In this document: positions 35,481 to 45,048 of the stretch, piece by piece | Layout of the letters: each line of letters opens with the position of its first letter | Numbering within the stretch: position 1 is the first letter of the stretch | Assembly (NCBI RefSeq): GCF_021290925.1 | Contig: NZ_JAJSLX010000001.1 | Location: 744,001 to 808,000, forward strand | Length of the DNA: 64,000 nt | Source: Sessilibacter corallicola | GTDB lineage: Bacteria > Pseudomonadota > Gammaproteobacteria > Pseudomonadales > Cellvibrionaceae | Direction: 5' to 3' | The notes under the pieces: model-generated | Database searches by the model: none | The model's input: the letters and a program-made list of their open reading frames with translations, nothing else | Told to the model about the DNA's origin: nothing | Position numbers and translations under genes: made by a program

Positions 35481-35747
35481 TAGGAGCCTCTACTTAACCT
35501 CAAGATCACTCAGGCCAAGGAGTTTTTTTCTGATTAAGGCGTGCTTTTGAAGGTCTAACGGGTTAAATCGAGAAAGCACAACGCAGAGCAGGAAAAAACT
35601 GGCAGGCCCTGAAAGGCGCGGTCTCAAGCGCACATTTGCGGCGTTGCCGTTTTTATTAAGGACTACGGCCATTAATTGCAAACAGCGTCTTGCAACTGCA
35701 CGCTTGAGATCACGCTGAGTAATGTTGAGGTTAATCAGAGGCTCCTA
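35481..35747. mobile_element. MITE-like element with 33-bp terminal inverted repeats
   Basis: The left end (35481-35513, starting TAGGAGCCTCT) and right end (35715-35747, ending AGAGGCTCCTA) match at 29 of 33 positions when one is reversed. Total length is 267 bases. If the element proper begins at GGAGCC, a TA dinucleotide flanks both ends, compatible with a TA target duplication. The interior is more GC-rich than its surroundings and codes for no transposase; a 63-codon minus frame within it has no recognisable domain. Related, decayed ends occur near 39207 and 46858. Confidence 0.72.
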
Positions 35748-36124
35748 CAATATATCCATGACATTCTTCATGGTTTTCAATAAATTTACTTTTACGTTTC
35801 CCCTCCTGCCTTTTACATTTGCACGTTGATAGACTATTCAATCAAACCTAGAATCTTTCTCGATCCCGCAACTGATAATTTAAAACAACAATAATTCAGC
35901 ATCTTAAAAATTATTCGCAGTGAAATAAAAACTTTTAATTTCATAGAAAAAGCCTTTATTTAAAGCGCTAATTACCGGGCCTTATTTAAAACCGGGAATT
36001 TATTTTAAAACCAGGCTTTGATTAAAACTAATAACAATTAGAATTTTCTGCCCCCAACATTGCTGAGTAAAAAATAATAAATCAGCTGTCGATATTTACC
36101 GTTTAAAACAAAAAGGAGAAGCCT

Positions 36125-38215
36125 ATGTCTTCAGACACAAAGAAACCCAATATTTTAATGATTATGGTCGATCAAATGCGATTCCCACGATTTGATTTTG
36201 GTCCCGACCACGGATTCGCCGATCCAATCAAAAATATTCTCGGGTTCCAAGGCAGCAATCATCAGAGCAACGAATACAAAGATTATTTTCCCGGTTTTTG
36301 GAAATTGCGTGAAAATGCCGTTGTACTCAACAATCACCGTATTGCATCAAGCGCTTGTGTTCCCAGTCGCACCGCATTGTTCACCGGCCAATACGGGACT
36401 CATACCGGAGTTTTGCAAACCGACGGTTTGTTTAAAGAAGGATCGGACGAAGATTTTCCTTGGTTGCAGAAAAAAAGCTTTCCAACCATTGGCTCCTACA
36501 TGAAAGCAGCGGGTTACAGCTCTCACTACTTTGGTAAATGGCACATCTCTGGAGAAGATACGACAACACTCACAGATTATGGATTCAACGATTGGGAAAT
36601 TAGCTATCCAGACCCACACGGCACCTTACCGAATAATTTAGGCCACTACCGCGATTATCAATTTGCCGATAATGTCTGCGGCTTTTTACACCGACAAGGG
36701 TTAGGTATCCCCTACAGTATTGCGGATGCACAAGCACACGTTAAAGAAACCCAATCCAGCGAAGACGTCAATGGGCCTAACCCGCAGGACGATCCAACCC
36801 CTTGGTTTGCGGTAGCTTCATTCACAAATCCTCACGACATTGCCGCCTACCCAGGCTTACCCAAATATGTGAACGAAGAGCATCTCGCCAACGCGCCCTA
36901 CACGTTAGCCGTGCCGAAACAAGGCTCAAAAGCCAACTTACCTTTCGGCGGCACCTACCACTTAACTCTTAACAAAAAGGGCTTTCCTCAAAATAACGCC
37001 GAAGTCGCACCGCACTGGAACGAAGATTTACTGCACGAGAACAAACCTTTTTGTCAGTTCGAATACAAATACAAAATGGGTTTATCGTTAGTGGCAAAAA
37101 GCGGTCGCCTGGCGTCTGAAAAAGCCCTCGAAGCGGGAAAAATTTCGCGCAAAGAACAATTGGATTTTGCCGTCGATTACACCTTAAATACCAATGAAGT
37201 CGGTTTACCCTTTGCTCTGACCGAAGACCCCGAACTGGCAAGCCGAGCGTTCATGCAATACTACGGCTATTTATTCAGTGAAGTCGATCAACACATTGCT
37301 TCAACCCTAAAAGCGCTAGAAGACTCTGGCCAAGCCGATAATACCATCGTTATTTTTTGTCCCGATCACGGCGAATACGGCGCATCCCACGGGACATTAA
37401 TGGAGAAATGGCATTCCGCTTACGAAGAAATTATTCACGTGCCTATGGTGGTAAAATTTCCTGAGTCTATGCACTCCGTTAAAAACGGTATCCAGCAAAT
37501 TGATGAAATCACCAGCCACATAGACATTTTGCCAACCGTATTAGGTTTAGCCGGTATTAAAACCGACCATCTACCTTATTTAAAAACAAAACTGATCAAA
37601 GAAGAAGGTTACGCAGTAGCGCCAAAACCGGTGGGTATCGATTTAAGCGACTTGATCAAATCAGGAGAGGTTGATTCAGACACTGCTCGCAGCAGCGTAT
37701 TGTTTATGACTCACGATACCATTACCGAACCTCTGGAAGAGTCTTTATCAACAACACTGCCCGAAGATTGTAACGATAAAAAAGATACCTTTGAGCTAAC
37801 CAACGAACGTGTTTACAACAAAGCCGTTGAGCGTTTAATTCGAGAGGCAAAAGACCTGGGTATATTACACCGCAATGAATTAAAACGACTGACCGAAGGC
37901 CCTGTTGCCCAACCTAACAATGTACACGCCGTCGTTGAAAAATCCGGTTGGAAGCTAGTCAGGTACTTTGATAAAAATAATGAAGATCAACAAGCGCAGT
38001 ACGAATTATACGATTTAGGGAAAGACCCTAACGAGATCACCAACCTGTTGAAATACGATGGTAATTTTCCAACACCCATCGACAGTGATACATACACAGA
38101 CAAAGAAATTATCAAAAACGCTGTTCGATTGATGGAACAGTTAAAAGTACACGAAAAGGAATTATTAGGTGTTCAGTACGCAACGGAGTTGTCGCCGAAA
38201 TTAGTACCGGCTTAA
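36125..38215 (+). CDS. Type I sulfatase
   Basis: 696-residue alkaline-phosphatase-fold sulfatase. The formylglycine motif is complete: SSACVPSRTALFTGQYGTH with Cys78 and Arg82. The N-terminal metal motif is ILMIMVDQMR, the C-terminal metal motif CPDHGEYGASHG, and YFGKWHISG supplies further active-site Lys/His. There is no signal peptide, so it appears cytosolic or secreted by another route. Substrate unknown; the variant VDQ at the first metal site is shared with choline-sulfatase-like enzymes. No maturase gene is adjacent, so Cys78 must be converted by an enzyme encoded elsewhere. Good Shine-Dalgarno (AAAGGAGAAG). Confidence 0.9.
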   Translation: MSSDTKKPNILMIMVDQMRFPRFDFGPDHGFADPIKNILGFQGSNHQSNEYKDYFPGFWKLRENAVVLNNHRIASSACVPSRTALFTGQYGTHTGVLQTDGLFKEGSDEDFPWLQKKSFPTIGSYMKAAGYSSHYFGKWHISGEDTTTLTDYGFNDWEISYPDPHGTLPNNLGHYRDYQFADNVCGFLHRQGLGIPYSIADAQAHVKETQSSEDVNGPNPQDDPTPWFAVASFTNPHDIAAYPGLPKYVNEEHLANAPYTLAVPKQGSKANLPFGGTYHLTLNKKGFPQNNAEVAPHWNEDLLHENKPFCQFEYKYKMGLSLVAKSGRLASEKALEAGKISRKEQLDFAVDYTLNTNEVGLPFALTEDPELASRAFMQYYGYLFSEVDQHIASTLKALEDSGQADNTIVIFCPDHGEYGASHGTLMEKWHSAYEEIIHVPMVVKFPESMHSVKNGIQQIDEITSHIDILPTVLGLAGIKTDHLPYLKTKLIKEEGYAVAPKPVGIDLSDLIKSGEVDSDTARSSVLFMTHDTITEPLEESLSTTLPEDCNDKKDTFELTNERVYNKAVERLIREAKDLGILHRNELKRLTEGPVAQPNNVHAVVEKSGWKLVRYFDKNNEDQQAQYELYDLGKDPNEITNLLKYDGNFPTPIDSDTYTDKEIIKNAVRLMEQLKVHEKELLGVQYATELSPKLVPA

Positions 38216-38230
38216 CTATTGAAGCATTAG

Positions 38231-38263
38231 CGACACAAGGACGTGTCGTTCAGATTGTCTGAA
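38231..38263 (+). other. Two adjacent small hairpins after the sulfatase gene
   Basis: CGACAC/GTGTCG (38231-38236, 38243-38248) and TTCAGA/TCTGAA (38249-38254, 38258-38263), directly abutting, with no U-run. Possibly mRNA 3'-end structure. Confidence 0.4.
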
Positions 38264-38303
38264 CCAATGGTAGGAATACTGAGGTTATGGAAGCAAATGT
38301 GGA

Positions 38304-38564
38304 TCAGTCACCATCGCGATTAACGTTGTCGCGCTCGGAATAACCGCTCAACACTTCATTGCCATCATTATATCCATCCGCTGTGGTATCAGAGCGACTA
38401 AAGCCGAAAAAATAAATACACTTAAGCAGCAAATTGATCGCAAATACCAACATCAACAGGGGAAAAATAGTATTTTCCATCGTTGATTCGGAATGAATGT
38501 CAGTTAAAAACCAGGATGCCCAAAGGGCAAAAACAATAAATATCCAAGAAAACATGTGAATCAC
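38304..38564 (-). CDS. Small two-helix membrane protein
   Basis: 86 residues with two hydrophobic helices (about 4-20 and 33-55) and an acidic, glycine/serine-rich hydrophilic tail. Family not recognised. It lies 62 bases downstream of the CYTH gene on the same strand. Confidence 0.5.
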   Translation of the reverse strand: MIHMFSWIFIVFALWASWFLTDIHSESTMENTIFPLLMLVFAINLLLKCIYFFGFSRSDTTADGYNDGNEVLSGYSERDNVNRDGD

Positions 38565-38626
38565 CTTTGCTATCTTCTGGTGGGTAATAGCAAATAATTA
38601 CGTTATTATTATTTAGATTGTTTATT

Positions 38627-39094
38627 CTAATTCCAATTTTTATAAGGATGACGAACAAGATTTACATTGTAGTACTTCGGGTCATCCGTGACTTCTTGAG
38701 TTACCCATTCGGGCAGGGCAATTTCATCATCAGCGTGTTCTAATTCAACTTCTGCGACAATTAACCCTTTGTTGTCTCCTAAAAATACATCGATTTCCCA
38801 AGTATAGCCACAATATTCAACACAATACCGATTTTTCATGACCTGCGGTTCCAAACACAGCTCATTTAGCATATCGATAGCGTCTAGTTTAGGAATGACG
38901 TATTCAAACTCGGAACGCGTAATCCCTTCATTCTTACCTTTTATCGTTAACCAAGCATCGTCGCCAGAAATCCTTACACGAACAACGGTTAATTCTGAGG
39001 TAGGAATAAATCCCTGACGAATTTCTTTACCCCCGGTTAATTTACCGAGTTTAACGGTATCAACTAAAAATTTGCGTTCAATTTCTTGAGCCAT
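38627..39094 (-). CDS. CYTH-domain protein (triphosphate tunnel metalloenzyme)
   Basis: 155 residues starting with the family signature ExExK (Glu4, Glu6, Lys8 in QEIERKF). Other tunnel residues are in RVRISGDDAWLTIKGK and VAEVELE, near the end of the barrel. The single-domain length fits bacterial inorganic triphosphatases of the YgiF/NeuTTM kind lacking the CHAD domain; adenylate cyclase activity (class IV) cannot be excluded. Confidence 0.9.
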   Translation of the reverse strand: MAQEIERKFLVDTVKLGKLTGGKEIRQGFIPTSELTVVRVRISGDDAWLTIKGKNEGITRSEFEYVIPKLDAIDMLNELCLEPQVMKNRYCVEYCGYTWEIDVFLGDNKGLIVAEVELEHADDEIALPEWVTQEVTDDPKYYNVNLVRHPYKNWN

Positions 39095-39206
39095 AACTTA
39101 ATCGCTCACCCCAGCACATACGATTTTTTATATTTTTACAATTTGATGACAGAGTAAAAATAAGGTCAGCACATGTACGGCCAACCCTATTTACGATGTA
39201 TTGATC

Positions 39207-39256
39207 AAGGAACCTCTGATTAATTCAAGATCCCGTGAGCTAAACAAAAGTTCCTT
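39207..39256. repeat. Decayed relative of the 35.5-kb element end
   Basis: AAGGAACCTCTGATTAATTC at 39207 resembles the consensus element end GGAGCCTCTGATTAACCTC; AAGGAAC and GTTCCTT (39207-39213, 39250-39256) form a short inverted repeat. It sits between the CYTH and VOC genes. Confidence 0.5.
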
Positions 39257-39284
39257 AAAGAACCTCCATTTAAATCACTTAATT

Positions 39285-39662
39285 TTATTTCAGTGAATGT
39301 AACCCGATCATGTTACCTTCGGTATCGAGTACCAAAGAAATAAACCCATATTCACCAATGGACATTTTAGAGCGTTCCACTTTTCCACCAGCACCATTTA
39401 CACGTGCTTCTTCTACAGAACAATCTTCACAAGAGAAATAAACAACAGTGCTATTGCCACCAGCCGGGCAGACATCCATTTTTACCAAAGCACCGGTTGC
39501 ACCGTATTTATCCATTTCACACGGAAAACTGTACATTTGAATGTTGCCATCGGTTGGATCTTCCAACAGTTCTAAATTAACTTGAAGAACAGATTCGTAA
39601 AACTGTTTGGCTCGCACCATATCGTCGACGTAAATCTCAAACCACCCAATTGGATTACTCAT
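39285..39662 (-). CDS. VOC-family (glyoxalase/bleomycin-resistance fold) protein
   Basis: 125 residues starting NPIGWFEIYVDDMVRAKQFYESVL, the usual first beta-alpha module, and ending TEGNMIGLHSLK. Members are metal-dependent lyases, dioxygenases or binding proteins; this subgroup is widespread and uncharacterised. The ATG has a good GGAGAC Shine-Dalgarno. Confidence 0.85.
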   Translation of the reverse strand: MSNPIGWFEIYVDDMVRAKQFYESVLQVNLELLEDPTDGNIQMYSFPCEMDKYGATGALVKMDVCPAGGNSTVVYFSCEDCSVEEARVNGAGGKVERSKMSIGEYGFISLVLDTEGNMIGLHSLK

Positions 39663-40242
39663 TTTTTTGTCTCCTTATTTTAGTAACCTGCTTTTAATAA
39701 GCTACGCAAATTTTATTCCCAGATTTAACCGCCCCCAGAACAAACTATCGGTATGCAATAAGACTACGCCCAATTTATGTACATTTCGATAAAGAGCCAT
39801 TAATTTTGCTCACCAAGTCTTACTCTTTGTCTCTCTAAACTGGAACAGTTAATAAAAGTGAACACGCAATTCAAAAATTCAACAAAGGCATACAGGTGTG
39901 GATAAAAATAATTCAAAGCTAAATACGATATTATTACTTGAGAAAAAATTTAAATTACTTTTTCTAATTTAATTCTGGGATTGCATATTAGGAAACGAAA
40001 TAAAGTCGTTATCGAAACAGCGACCAAAAGACAACAACTAGGGAATAATAACAAAAAGGACAATGACTAAAAGAACAGTGAATTGCTTAGGCAGCTGGAA
40101 GTATAGAAAATACCGATAAGGCAATTGAAGTTTTTCGCGGAGGATTCAATCACTCAAAGCCGACCGTGCAAACTAACTCAGTCGGCAATTTAAGGGATAA
40201 AAACTGATAAAAATACGATTTTAGACAAGTTGAAAAATGTAT
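39663..40242. other. 580-base stretch downstream of opgH
   Basis: AT-rich, no supported gene. GCCGAC/GTCGGC (40159-40164, 40181-40186) is an inverted repeat 57 bases beyond the opgH stop and may terminate the opgGH transcript; the U-run is weak. Confidence 0.4.
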
Positions 40243-42216
40243 TTAAATATTTTGCAGCGGCATTGGTTCAAATTGTTCACGTGGAAGCTTAGGTATCAGG
40301 CAAATTTGCTTTGCTGAATGAGAGGCGTTATTTGATAACTTAGTATCGTTGTTATTAAGTTGCTCAGCTAAATACGCTAACACTCGGGGCTTGGTAATTT
40401 CAGACGGCGCTGCGAAAATTCCAAACTTTCGCGCCTGTAGCCCCAAACGTAAACTGCTAGACCATCGAATCATTAAGGGCGCTAACACCAAACCCAACAA
40501 TACCGGCGACAACCAGTAGAAAAATAAAGGAGAGAAATACAACGTAACACTTCCCCACATTAAAGCGGCCAACACGCCAAGACCGCTCGCTTTGATCGCT
40601 TCAAACCATGAAACCAATCGACCTTCACGAGGTTGAGCATTCCAACCAACTTTAAACCCTAAAAATATGGATACCACAAAAAATGCATGGAATACCATCA
40701 TAAGCGGCGCAATGATGATAGAAAAAGTCATTTCAACCAACGAGCTTATGATCAGCTTAACTGCGCCACCGAATTCTTTGCGTCGATGAACAAGTGCCAA
40801 CAACACTGCCAACAACTTGGGCAACAGCAACAGAGTAAACGTTAAAAATAACAACGAAAAAATCAGGTCGGGCTTAGTGATGGGCCAATCTGGAAACAAC
40901 TGATAAGACGAACTGAAATACTCTTTTTTTGTGACCGCTCGGTTGATTGCATCGATAGTGCTTAAACCAAGCATAACTAGCCAAATCAACGAAGTTACAT
41001 ACGCCAGCGCACCAAATAAGAGATGGATTCTGCTCAACAGCGTCATTCTTGGAATAGTCAGCATGCCCAAATGCTGGATATTTCCCTGCACCCAACGACG
41101 ATCACGAGTGGCATAATCCAAAATATTACTGGGCACCTCTTCGTAACTTCCACCCAGATTCGGCAATAAAATAACCTCCCAGCCGTCTCTGCGTAACAGC
41201 GCCGCTTCTACAAAATCGTGGCTTAATATGTCACCGCCAAAGGGCGATCTTTTTTTAAGTGTCGGTAAGCCACAATGATTTTTGAATGCCTCAACACGAA
41301 TAATTGCGTTATGTCCCCAATAGTTGGCGTTATCGGTCTGCCAAAATGCCAATCCCGTTGCCAACATTGGGCAACACAACTGCGCTGCAAATTGTAAGAA
41401 TCGGCCAAAGAATGTTTCTTGACGTACTGGAATGGGTACCGTTTGGATCAAACCTGCTTTTGGGTTGGAATGCATCTGGTACGCCAACTCAATCATACAA
41501 GAACCCGTCATGATGCTATCGGCATCGAGCACAATCATGGATTCATAGAACGCTCCCCAACGTTCGCAGAAATCCTTTAAATTTCCGACCTTCTTCCCCG
41601 TATTTTTGGGTCGATTACGATAAAATATTTTTTGTGATTGACCTTTAAAGCGCTTCAGTAAGTTCTGCCATGCCGCCAATTCGGCTAATCTAATATCTGG
41701 ATCTTGTGTGTCACTCAATAAATAAAAATCAAATTGTTCACTGTTACCAGTTTCTAGCAAAGACATTAATGAAGCTTCGAAACCGGCGAATACCCGATGA
41801 GTATCTTCATTGTAGATCGGCATTACGACCGCTACTTTTGACTCGAATGCTTTGTTGGAAAGGTTCTCGTTTAACGCTGCAATTGACGGTTGCTTTTTTA
41901 ACGTTAGTGGATCAATTTTAAATAGCTGAAAGACAAAACCAATAATAGCCGACCAAAAGGCAGTCACAATCCAAATAAAAGTCGCGCTGAATAAAATGAG
42001 TAATATTATTTCTAGTGTTGTGGTTCCGTTAGGTTTCAATATATCAAACATCATCCTGAAACCAACAATTGAGGTTACCAAGGTTAGCGTTAGAAATAAA
42101 AGTACACGAAATTTTCGATAAGGAACATTTAGCGCTTGACCATCGAATACTTCCGTTACTTTGGATTGTGGTGTTCGAGGGCTTCGATCGTCGATTAAAA
42201 ATTTATTGGATAGCAT
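40243..42216 (-). CDS. opgH: Glucans biosynthesis glucosyltransferase H, short form
   Basis: Family 2 membrane glycosyltransferase that polymerises the beta-1,2 glucan backbone of osmoregulated periplasmic glucans from UDP-glucose and exports it. From ATG 42216 it has 657 residues. The catalytic motifs DAD (VLDADSIMTG) and RDRRWVQGN (QxxRW-like) are present between two sets of membrane helices. It is far shorter than E. coli OpgH (about 850): the first helix starts near residue 30-40, so the long cytoplasmic N-terminus is missing. It overlaps the opgG stop by 14 bases and is co-transcribed. Confidence 0.92.
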   Translation of the reverse strand: MLSNKFLIDDRSPRTPQSKVTEVFDGQALNVPYRKFRVLLFLTLTLVTSIVGFRMMFDILKPNGTTTLEIILLILFSATFIWIVTAFWSAIIGFVFQLFKIDPLTLKKQPSIAALNENLSNKAFESKVAVVMPIYNEDTHRVFAGFEASLMSLLETGNSEQFDFYLLSDTQDPDIRLAELAAWQNLLKRFKGQSQKIFYRNRPKNTGKKVGNLKDFCERWGAFYESMIVLDADSIMTGSCMIELAYQMHSNPKAGLIQTVPIPVRQETFFGRFLQFAAQLCCPMLATGLAFWQTDNANYWGHNAIIRVEAFKNHCGLPTLKKRSPFGGDILSHDFVEAALLRRDGWEVILLPNLGGSYEEVPSNILDYATRDRRWVQGNIQHLGMLTIPRMTLLSRIHLLFGALAYVTSLIWLVMLGLSTIDAINRAVTKKEYFSSSYQLFPDWPITKPDLIFSLLFLTFTLLLLPKLLAVLLALVHRRKEFGGAVKLIISSLVEMTFSIIIAPLMMVFHAFFVVSIFLGFKVGWNAQPREGRLVSWFEAIKASGLGVLAALMWGSVTLYFSPLFFYWLSPVLLGLVLAPLMIRWSSSLRLGLQARKFGIFAAPSEITKPRVLAYLAEQLNNNDTKLSNNASHSAKQICLIPKLPREQFEPMPLQNI

Positions 42217-43882
42217 TTGAGTTCCATACGTAATTCCACGTTTCACTGATGCGTTGATCGTGCAAGGAAAGATTTAACCTCATATCAATTACCGTGTTAT
42301 CCGAAGGTATCAACGTAAAATACACTCGCCAGCCTTTTCCCTCTGGCAATTTAACCACCCGTAAATTTTCATATTCACCGGAAGATAGGATTAAATTTAC
42401 TTTTATATTGGCATTGGCACTCAATCGATCTATTTCGATTCCGGCAAAATCAATCACAAATTGTCGATGACTTTTAGGTGGCGGATTACTTTCGCCCGCA
42501 ATAGCAGCCCAACTTGTTCGAGTACTCTTTACGAACGCAGCATCAAATCCAGGGGCGTTAGCGTTGTAGGTACTGATTCGATAATCAAACGATAATTCGT
42601 CTCCGGCTAACACCGGCTTTGACGGCACCCAGTAAGCAACTATGTTGTCGTTTGTTTCGGAATTCGTTGGAATCTCTACCAATTCAACCCGACCTTCACC
42701 CCAATCAGACATGGGCTTTATCCATAGACTCGGGCGCGTTTCGTATTTGGCTTCAAGATCGGAATAATTATCGAACGCTCTGTCTCGCTGGGCTAATCCA
42801 AACCCTTTTAAATGCTCGATCGTCGATGAGGTAATACTTAGTTCCTGTGGATTGCGCAGAGGCCGCCATAACCATTCACCAGAAGCCAATAGAATTTGTA
42901 GCCCATCGGAATCGTGTATTTCTGGACGAAAATCATCTACAAATTTAGTTTTGTTTTCACCGTATAGGAACATACTGGTTAATGGTGCAACCCCCAGCTT
43001 TTTAATATTTTTACGAGGGTATAGTTTGGAATTTACATCGATTTCTGAATGAATGCCTGGTTTAATTAAAAACTGAAACGCACCACTTACGGACGGGCTA
43101 TCCAACAACGCAAAAACAACCAAACTATGCTCGTTCTCTGTTGGTTGCTTTAGCCAAAATTCAACAAAATAAGGAAATTCCTCACCCTCTGGCTCACCAG
43201 TATCAATGGCCAATCCACGCCCAGAAATACCGTAAGTTTGCTGTGGTCCTACCATACGAAAATAGGAAGCACCTTGAAAGACAATTAATTCATCTTTATA
43301 AATGTTCGAATTTAATGGGTAATGCACACGAAAACCCGCGTAACCCAACATCTTGTCGGTTACTGAATCTACATTTAATTCATTGGGAATGTGTGTAGCT
43401 TCTCGTTCATAAATAAAATCATTTGAATTAAACTTTAGTCGCGCATGCGTCTGAGGTTTATCGATTAAATTTAACGAAATTAGCTTTTTATACAAAAAAC
43501 CCGGATGGAAAAGTTGTATTTCAAATTCTGATTCATTCTTCCAAAGTGCCGCATTTGGATTAAATCGGATAGATCGGTACTGTTGATAGCTTAAATTATC
43601 TAACGTTTGCGGTAATTCCGACTTATTTTCTTTATACGCAGCTTTTGATAAGGCTTTCGCTTTTTCAGATACCCACTGAAATAATTTATCGTTTGATTCA
43701 GGCAATCTATTTTCGCTATAAGTGTGATGACCCTCTTCATTTAAATTTTCATTATTTGAATTAGATTCAGGAATTTGCTCTTCAATTACAGTACCTTCGG
43801 GTACCTGGCTTACTGCAAAAGCAGACCAAAAGTATCCGAGCATAAAAACCGTAATAGAGATTTTTGAAAAATAATATCCCAT
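42203..43882 (-). CDS. opgG: Glucan biosynthesis protein G/D family
   Basis: Periplasmic protein needed for branching and release of osmoregulated periplasmic glucans. From ATG 43882 it is 559 residues with a signal peptide (ITVFMLGYFWSAFAVSQ); ATG 43897 is also possible and neither has a good Shine-Dalgarno. A low-complexity acidic linker (about 20-50) precedes the OpgG domain (FDNLSYQQYRSIRFNPN-like start, then HPGFLYKKLI, and a C-terminal immunoglobulin-like part). First gene of the opgG-opgH unit. Confidence 0.9.
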   Translation of the reverse strand: MGYYFSKISITVFMLGYFWSAFAVSQVPEGTVIEEQIPESNSNNENLNEEGHHTYSENRLPESNDKLFQWVSEKAKALSKAAYKENKSELPQTLDNLSYQQYRSIRFNPNAALWKNESEFEIQLFHPGFLYKKLISLNLIDKPQTHARLKFNSNDFIYEREATHIPNELNVDSVTDKMLGYAGFRVHYPLNSNIYKDELIVFQGASYFRMVGPQQTYGISGRGLAIDTGEPEGEEFPYFVEFWLKQPTENEHSLVVFALLDSPSVSGAFQFLIKPGIHSEIDVNSKLYPRKNIKKLGVAPLTSMFLYGENKTKFVDDFRPEIHDSDGLQILLASGEWLWRPLRNPQELSITSSTIEHLKGFGLAQRDRAFDNYSDLEAKYETRPSLWIKPMSDWGEGRVELVEIPTNSETNDNIVAYWVPSKPVLAGDELSFDYRISTYNANAPGFDAAFVKSTRTSWAAIAGESNPPPKSHRQFVIDFAGIEIDRLSANANIKVNLILSSGEYENLRVVKLPEGKGWRVYFTLIPSDNTVIDMRLNLSLHDQRISETWNYVWNSNAIQ

Positions 43883-44742
43883 GCGTTGACAGTACATTCA
43901 CAAATATAAAAATAGAGAATTTACAAGAAATCACATTGCATTTGCGCCGCCCACGAACAAACATTCAAAAACGACATACAAATTATCAATGTTATATTGA
44001 TATGATCATTCACTAGAGATTTAGTGATACATGTGACCGCATAATAAAATATTTTCTCAGTTTTAATTTATTGAATACGCATAAATAAGACCAAGTTCAC
44101 AAGAAACTTATCAATTGAACGAACCTTACGTTATCTAACCGTGAATTTAATGCGAAGCAACAGAATGCTGAAAAGTTAAGTTATCAGTTAAGTTCGGAGA
44201 AGAATTCAATAAAAATTCCAGCAAGGCGAACTCACATAACAATGTAATCATGGTGTTACCAACACCTGGCGGCACACTTCTATGTCTCCATACCCTTTAA
44301 TGAATGTATTTTCGCTCAAAAAAGTAGATATATCTTTTTTACTATGTATCTTTTTTATTCTAGAACATTAAAGTTGGCATTTAGGTTTTATAACTTATAT
44401 CCAGGTAAACCCTTATCAAAATGCTGAGTCTGTTTAGATAGACACGAAGATATAAATTACACATTTATCTACCTGAAAGTTTCAGGCATTTTTAATGTGC
44501 GAATAAATTATGTATTTAAAAATAAAGCTAAAAATTTAATATCAAAAGAAAGAACTGACTTTTATAGATCAATGCAGATAGTCACATCCAACAGCCAAAC
44601 ATTTGTATTAATTATTCAAAAAAACAATCAAAATTTAACCCAATGGGATTTTTGGCCAGGAATTAACACTAACAAAAACGTGCGCTAAAACCACACCTAC
44701 CGAATATCAAACGTATTTGGATAATAATATTTAAGGCAAGCC
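43883..44742. other. 860-base gene-poor stretch with hairpins
   Basis: Very AT-rich. A 63-codon plus frame (44497-44688) lacks support. GGTGTT-ACC-AACACC (44252-44266) and the terminator-like CCTGAA-AGT-TTCAGG followed by CATTTTTA (44472-44493) bracket about 240 bases on the plus strand with no gene, the layout an untranslated RNA would have. No known RNA family was recognised. Confidence 0.35.
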
Positions 44743-44970
44743 ATGAAAAAAGCAGAGTATAAAGTTGTTAGCGGAACGAATGGATTTCCAGAACTGGAAG
44801 AGAAAGTTTCAAAATTACTCAACCAAGGATGGAAGCCCGTTGGCGGGATTGGATTTAACGCAGGGTACCCTTATCAAGCCATGGCAAAAGTTGTGACTGT
44901 TTCCACTGCTGAAAAAGCAAATAGTAACAAGAACAAACAGCAATTATCCAAAACTGAAGAGACTGTTTAG
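44743..44970 (+). CDS. DUF1737 protein
   Basis: 75 residues; the first 50 follow the DUF1737 pattern EYKVVSGxxxxELEEKVxxLLNQGWxPVGGIxxxxGxxYQAM. The tail is charged and low-complexity. Small cytosolic protein of unknown function, common in proteobacteria. Followed by a bidirectional hairpin at 44989. Confidence 0.88.
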   Translation: MKKAEYKVVSGTNGFPELEEKVSKLLNQGWKPVGGIGFNAGYPYQAMAKVVTVSTAEKANSNKNKQQLSKTEETV

Positions 44971-44988
44971 TTTTCGGATGAAAGAAAC

Positions 44989-45026
44989 AGCTACAGATAT
45001 ATCGATAATTAAATAGATCTGTAGCT
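44989..45026. terminator. Hairpin between DUF1737 gene and porin remnant
   Basis: AGCTACAGAT (44989-44998) and ATCTGTAGCT (45017-45026), perfect 10-bp stem. On the minus strand GTTTCTTTC follows, so it looks like the terminator of the gene whose 3' end survives at 45049-45180. Confidence 0.6.
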
Positions 45027-45048
45027 CTGTTCACAATTGCAAACCTAA

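Larger units (their letters stand above)
35305..36124. other. 820-base stretch with operon terminator and MITE-like element
   Basis: Contains the hairpin at 35370-35409 and the inverted-repeat element at 35481-35747. Right of the element, 35750-36124, is AT-rich DNA with a near-repeat (ATTTAAAACCGGGAAT, then TTTTAAAACCAGGCTT, 35984-36018) and the Shine-Dalgarno of the sulfatase (AAAGGAGAAG). No gene is supported. Confidence 0.5.

Noticed and set aside
35490-35681. Transposase fragment inside the inverted-repeat element
   Set aside because: The 63-codon minus-strand frame shows no DDE, HUH or other transposase motif; the element is better described as non-autonomous.
44497-44688. 63-codon ORF upstream of the DUF1737 gene
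   Set aside because: Starts right after a terminator-like hairpin, no Shine-Dalgarno, no recognisable domain.
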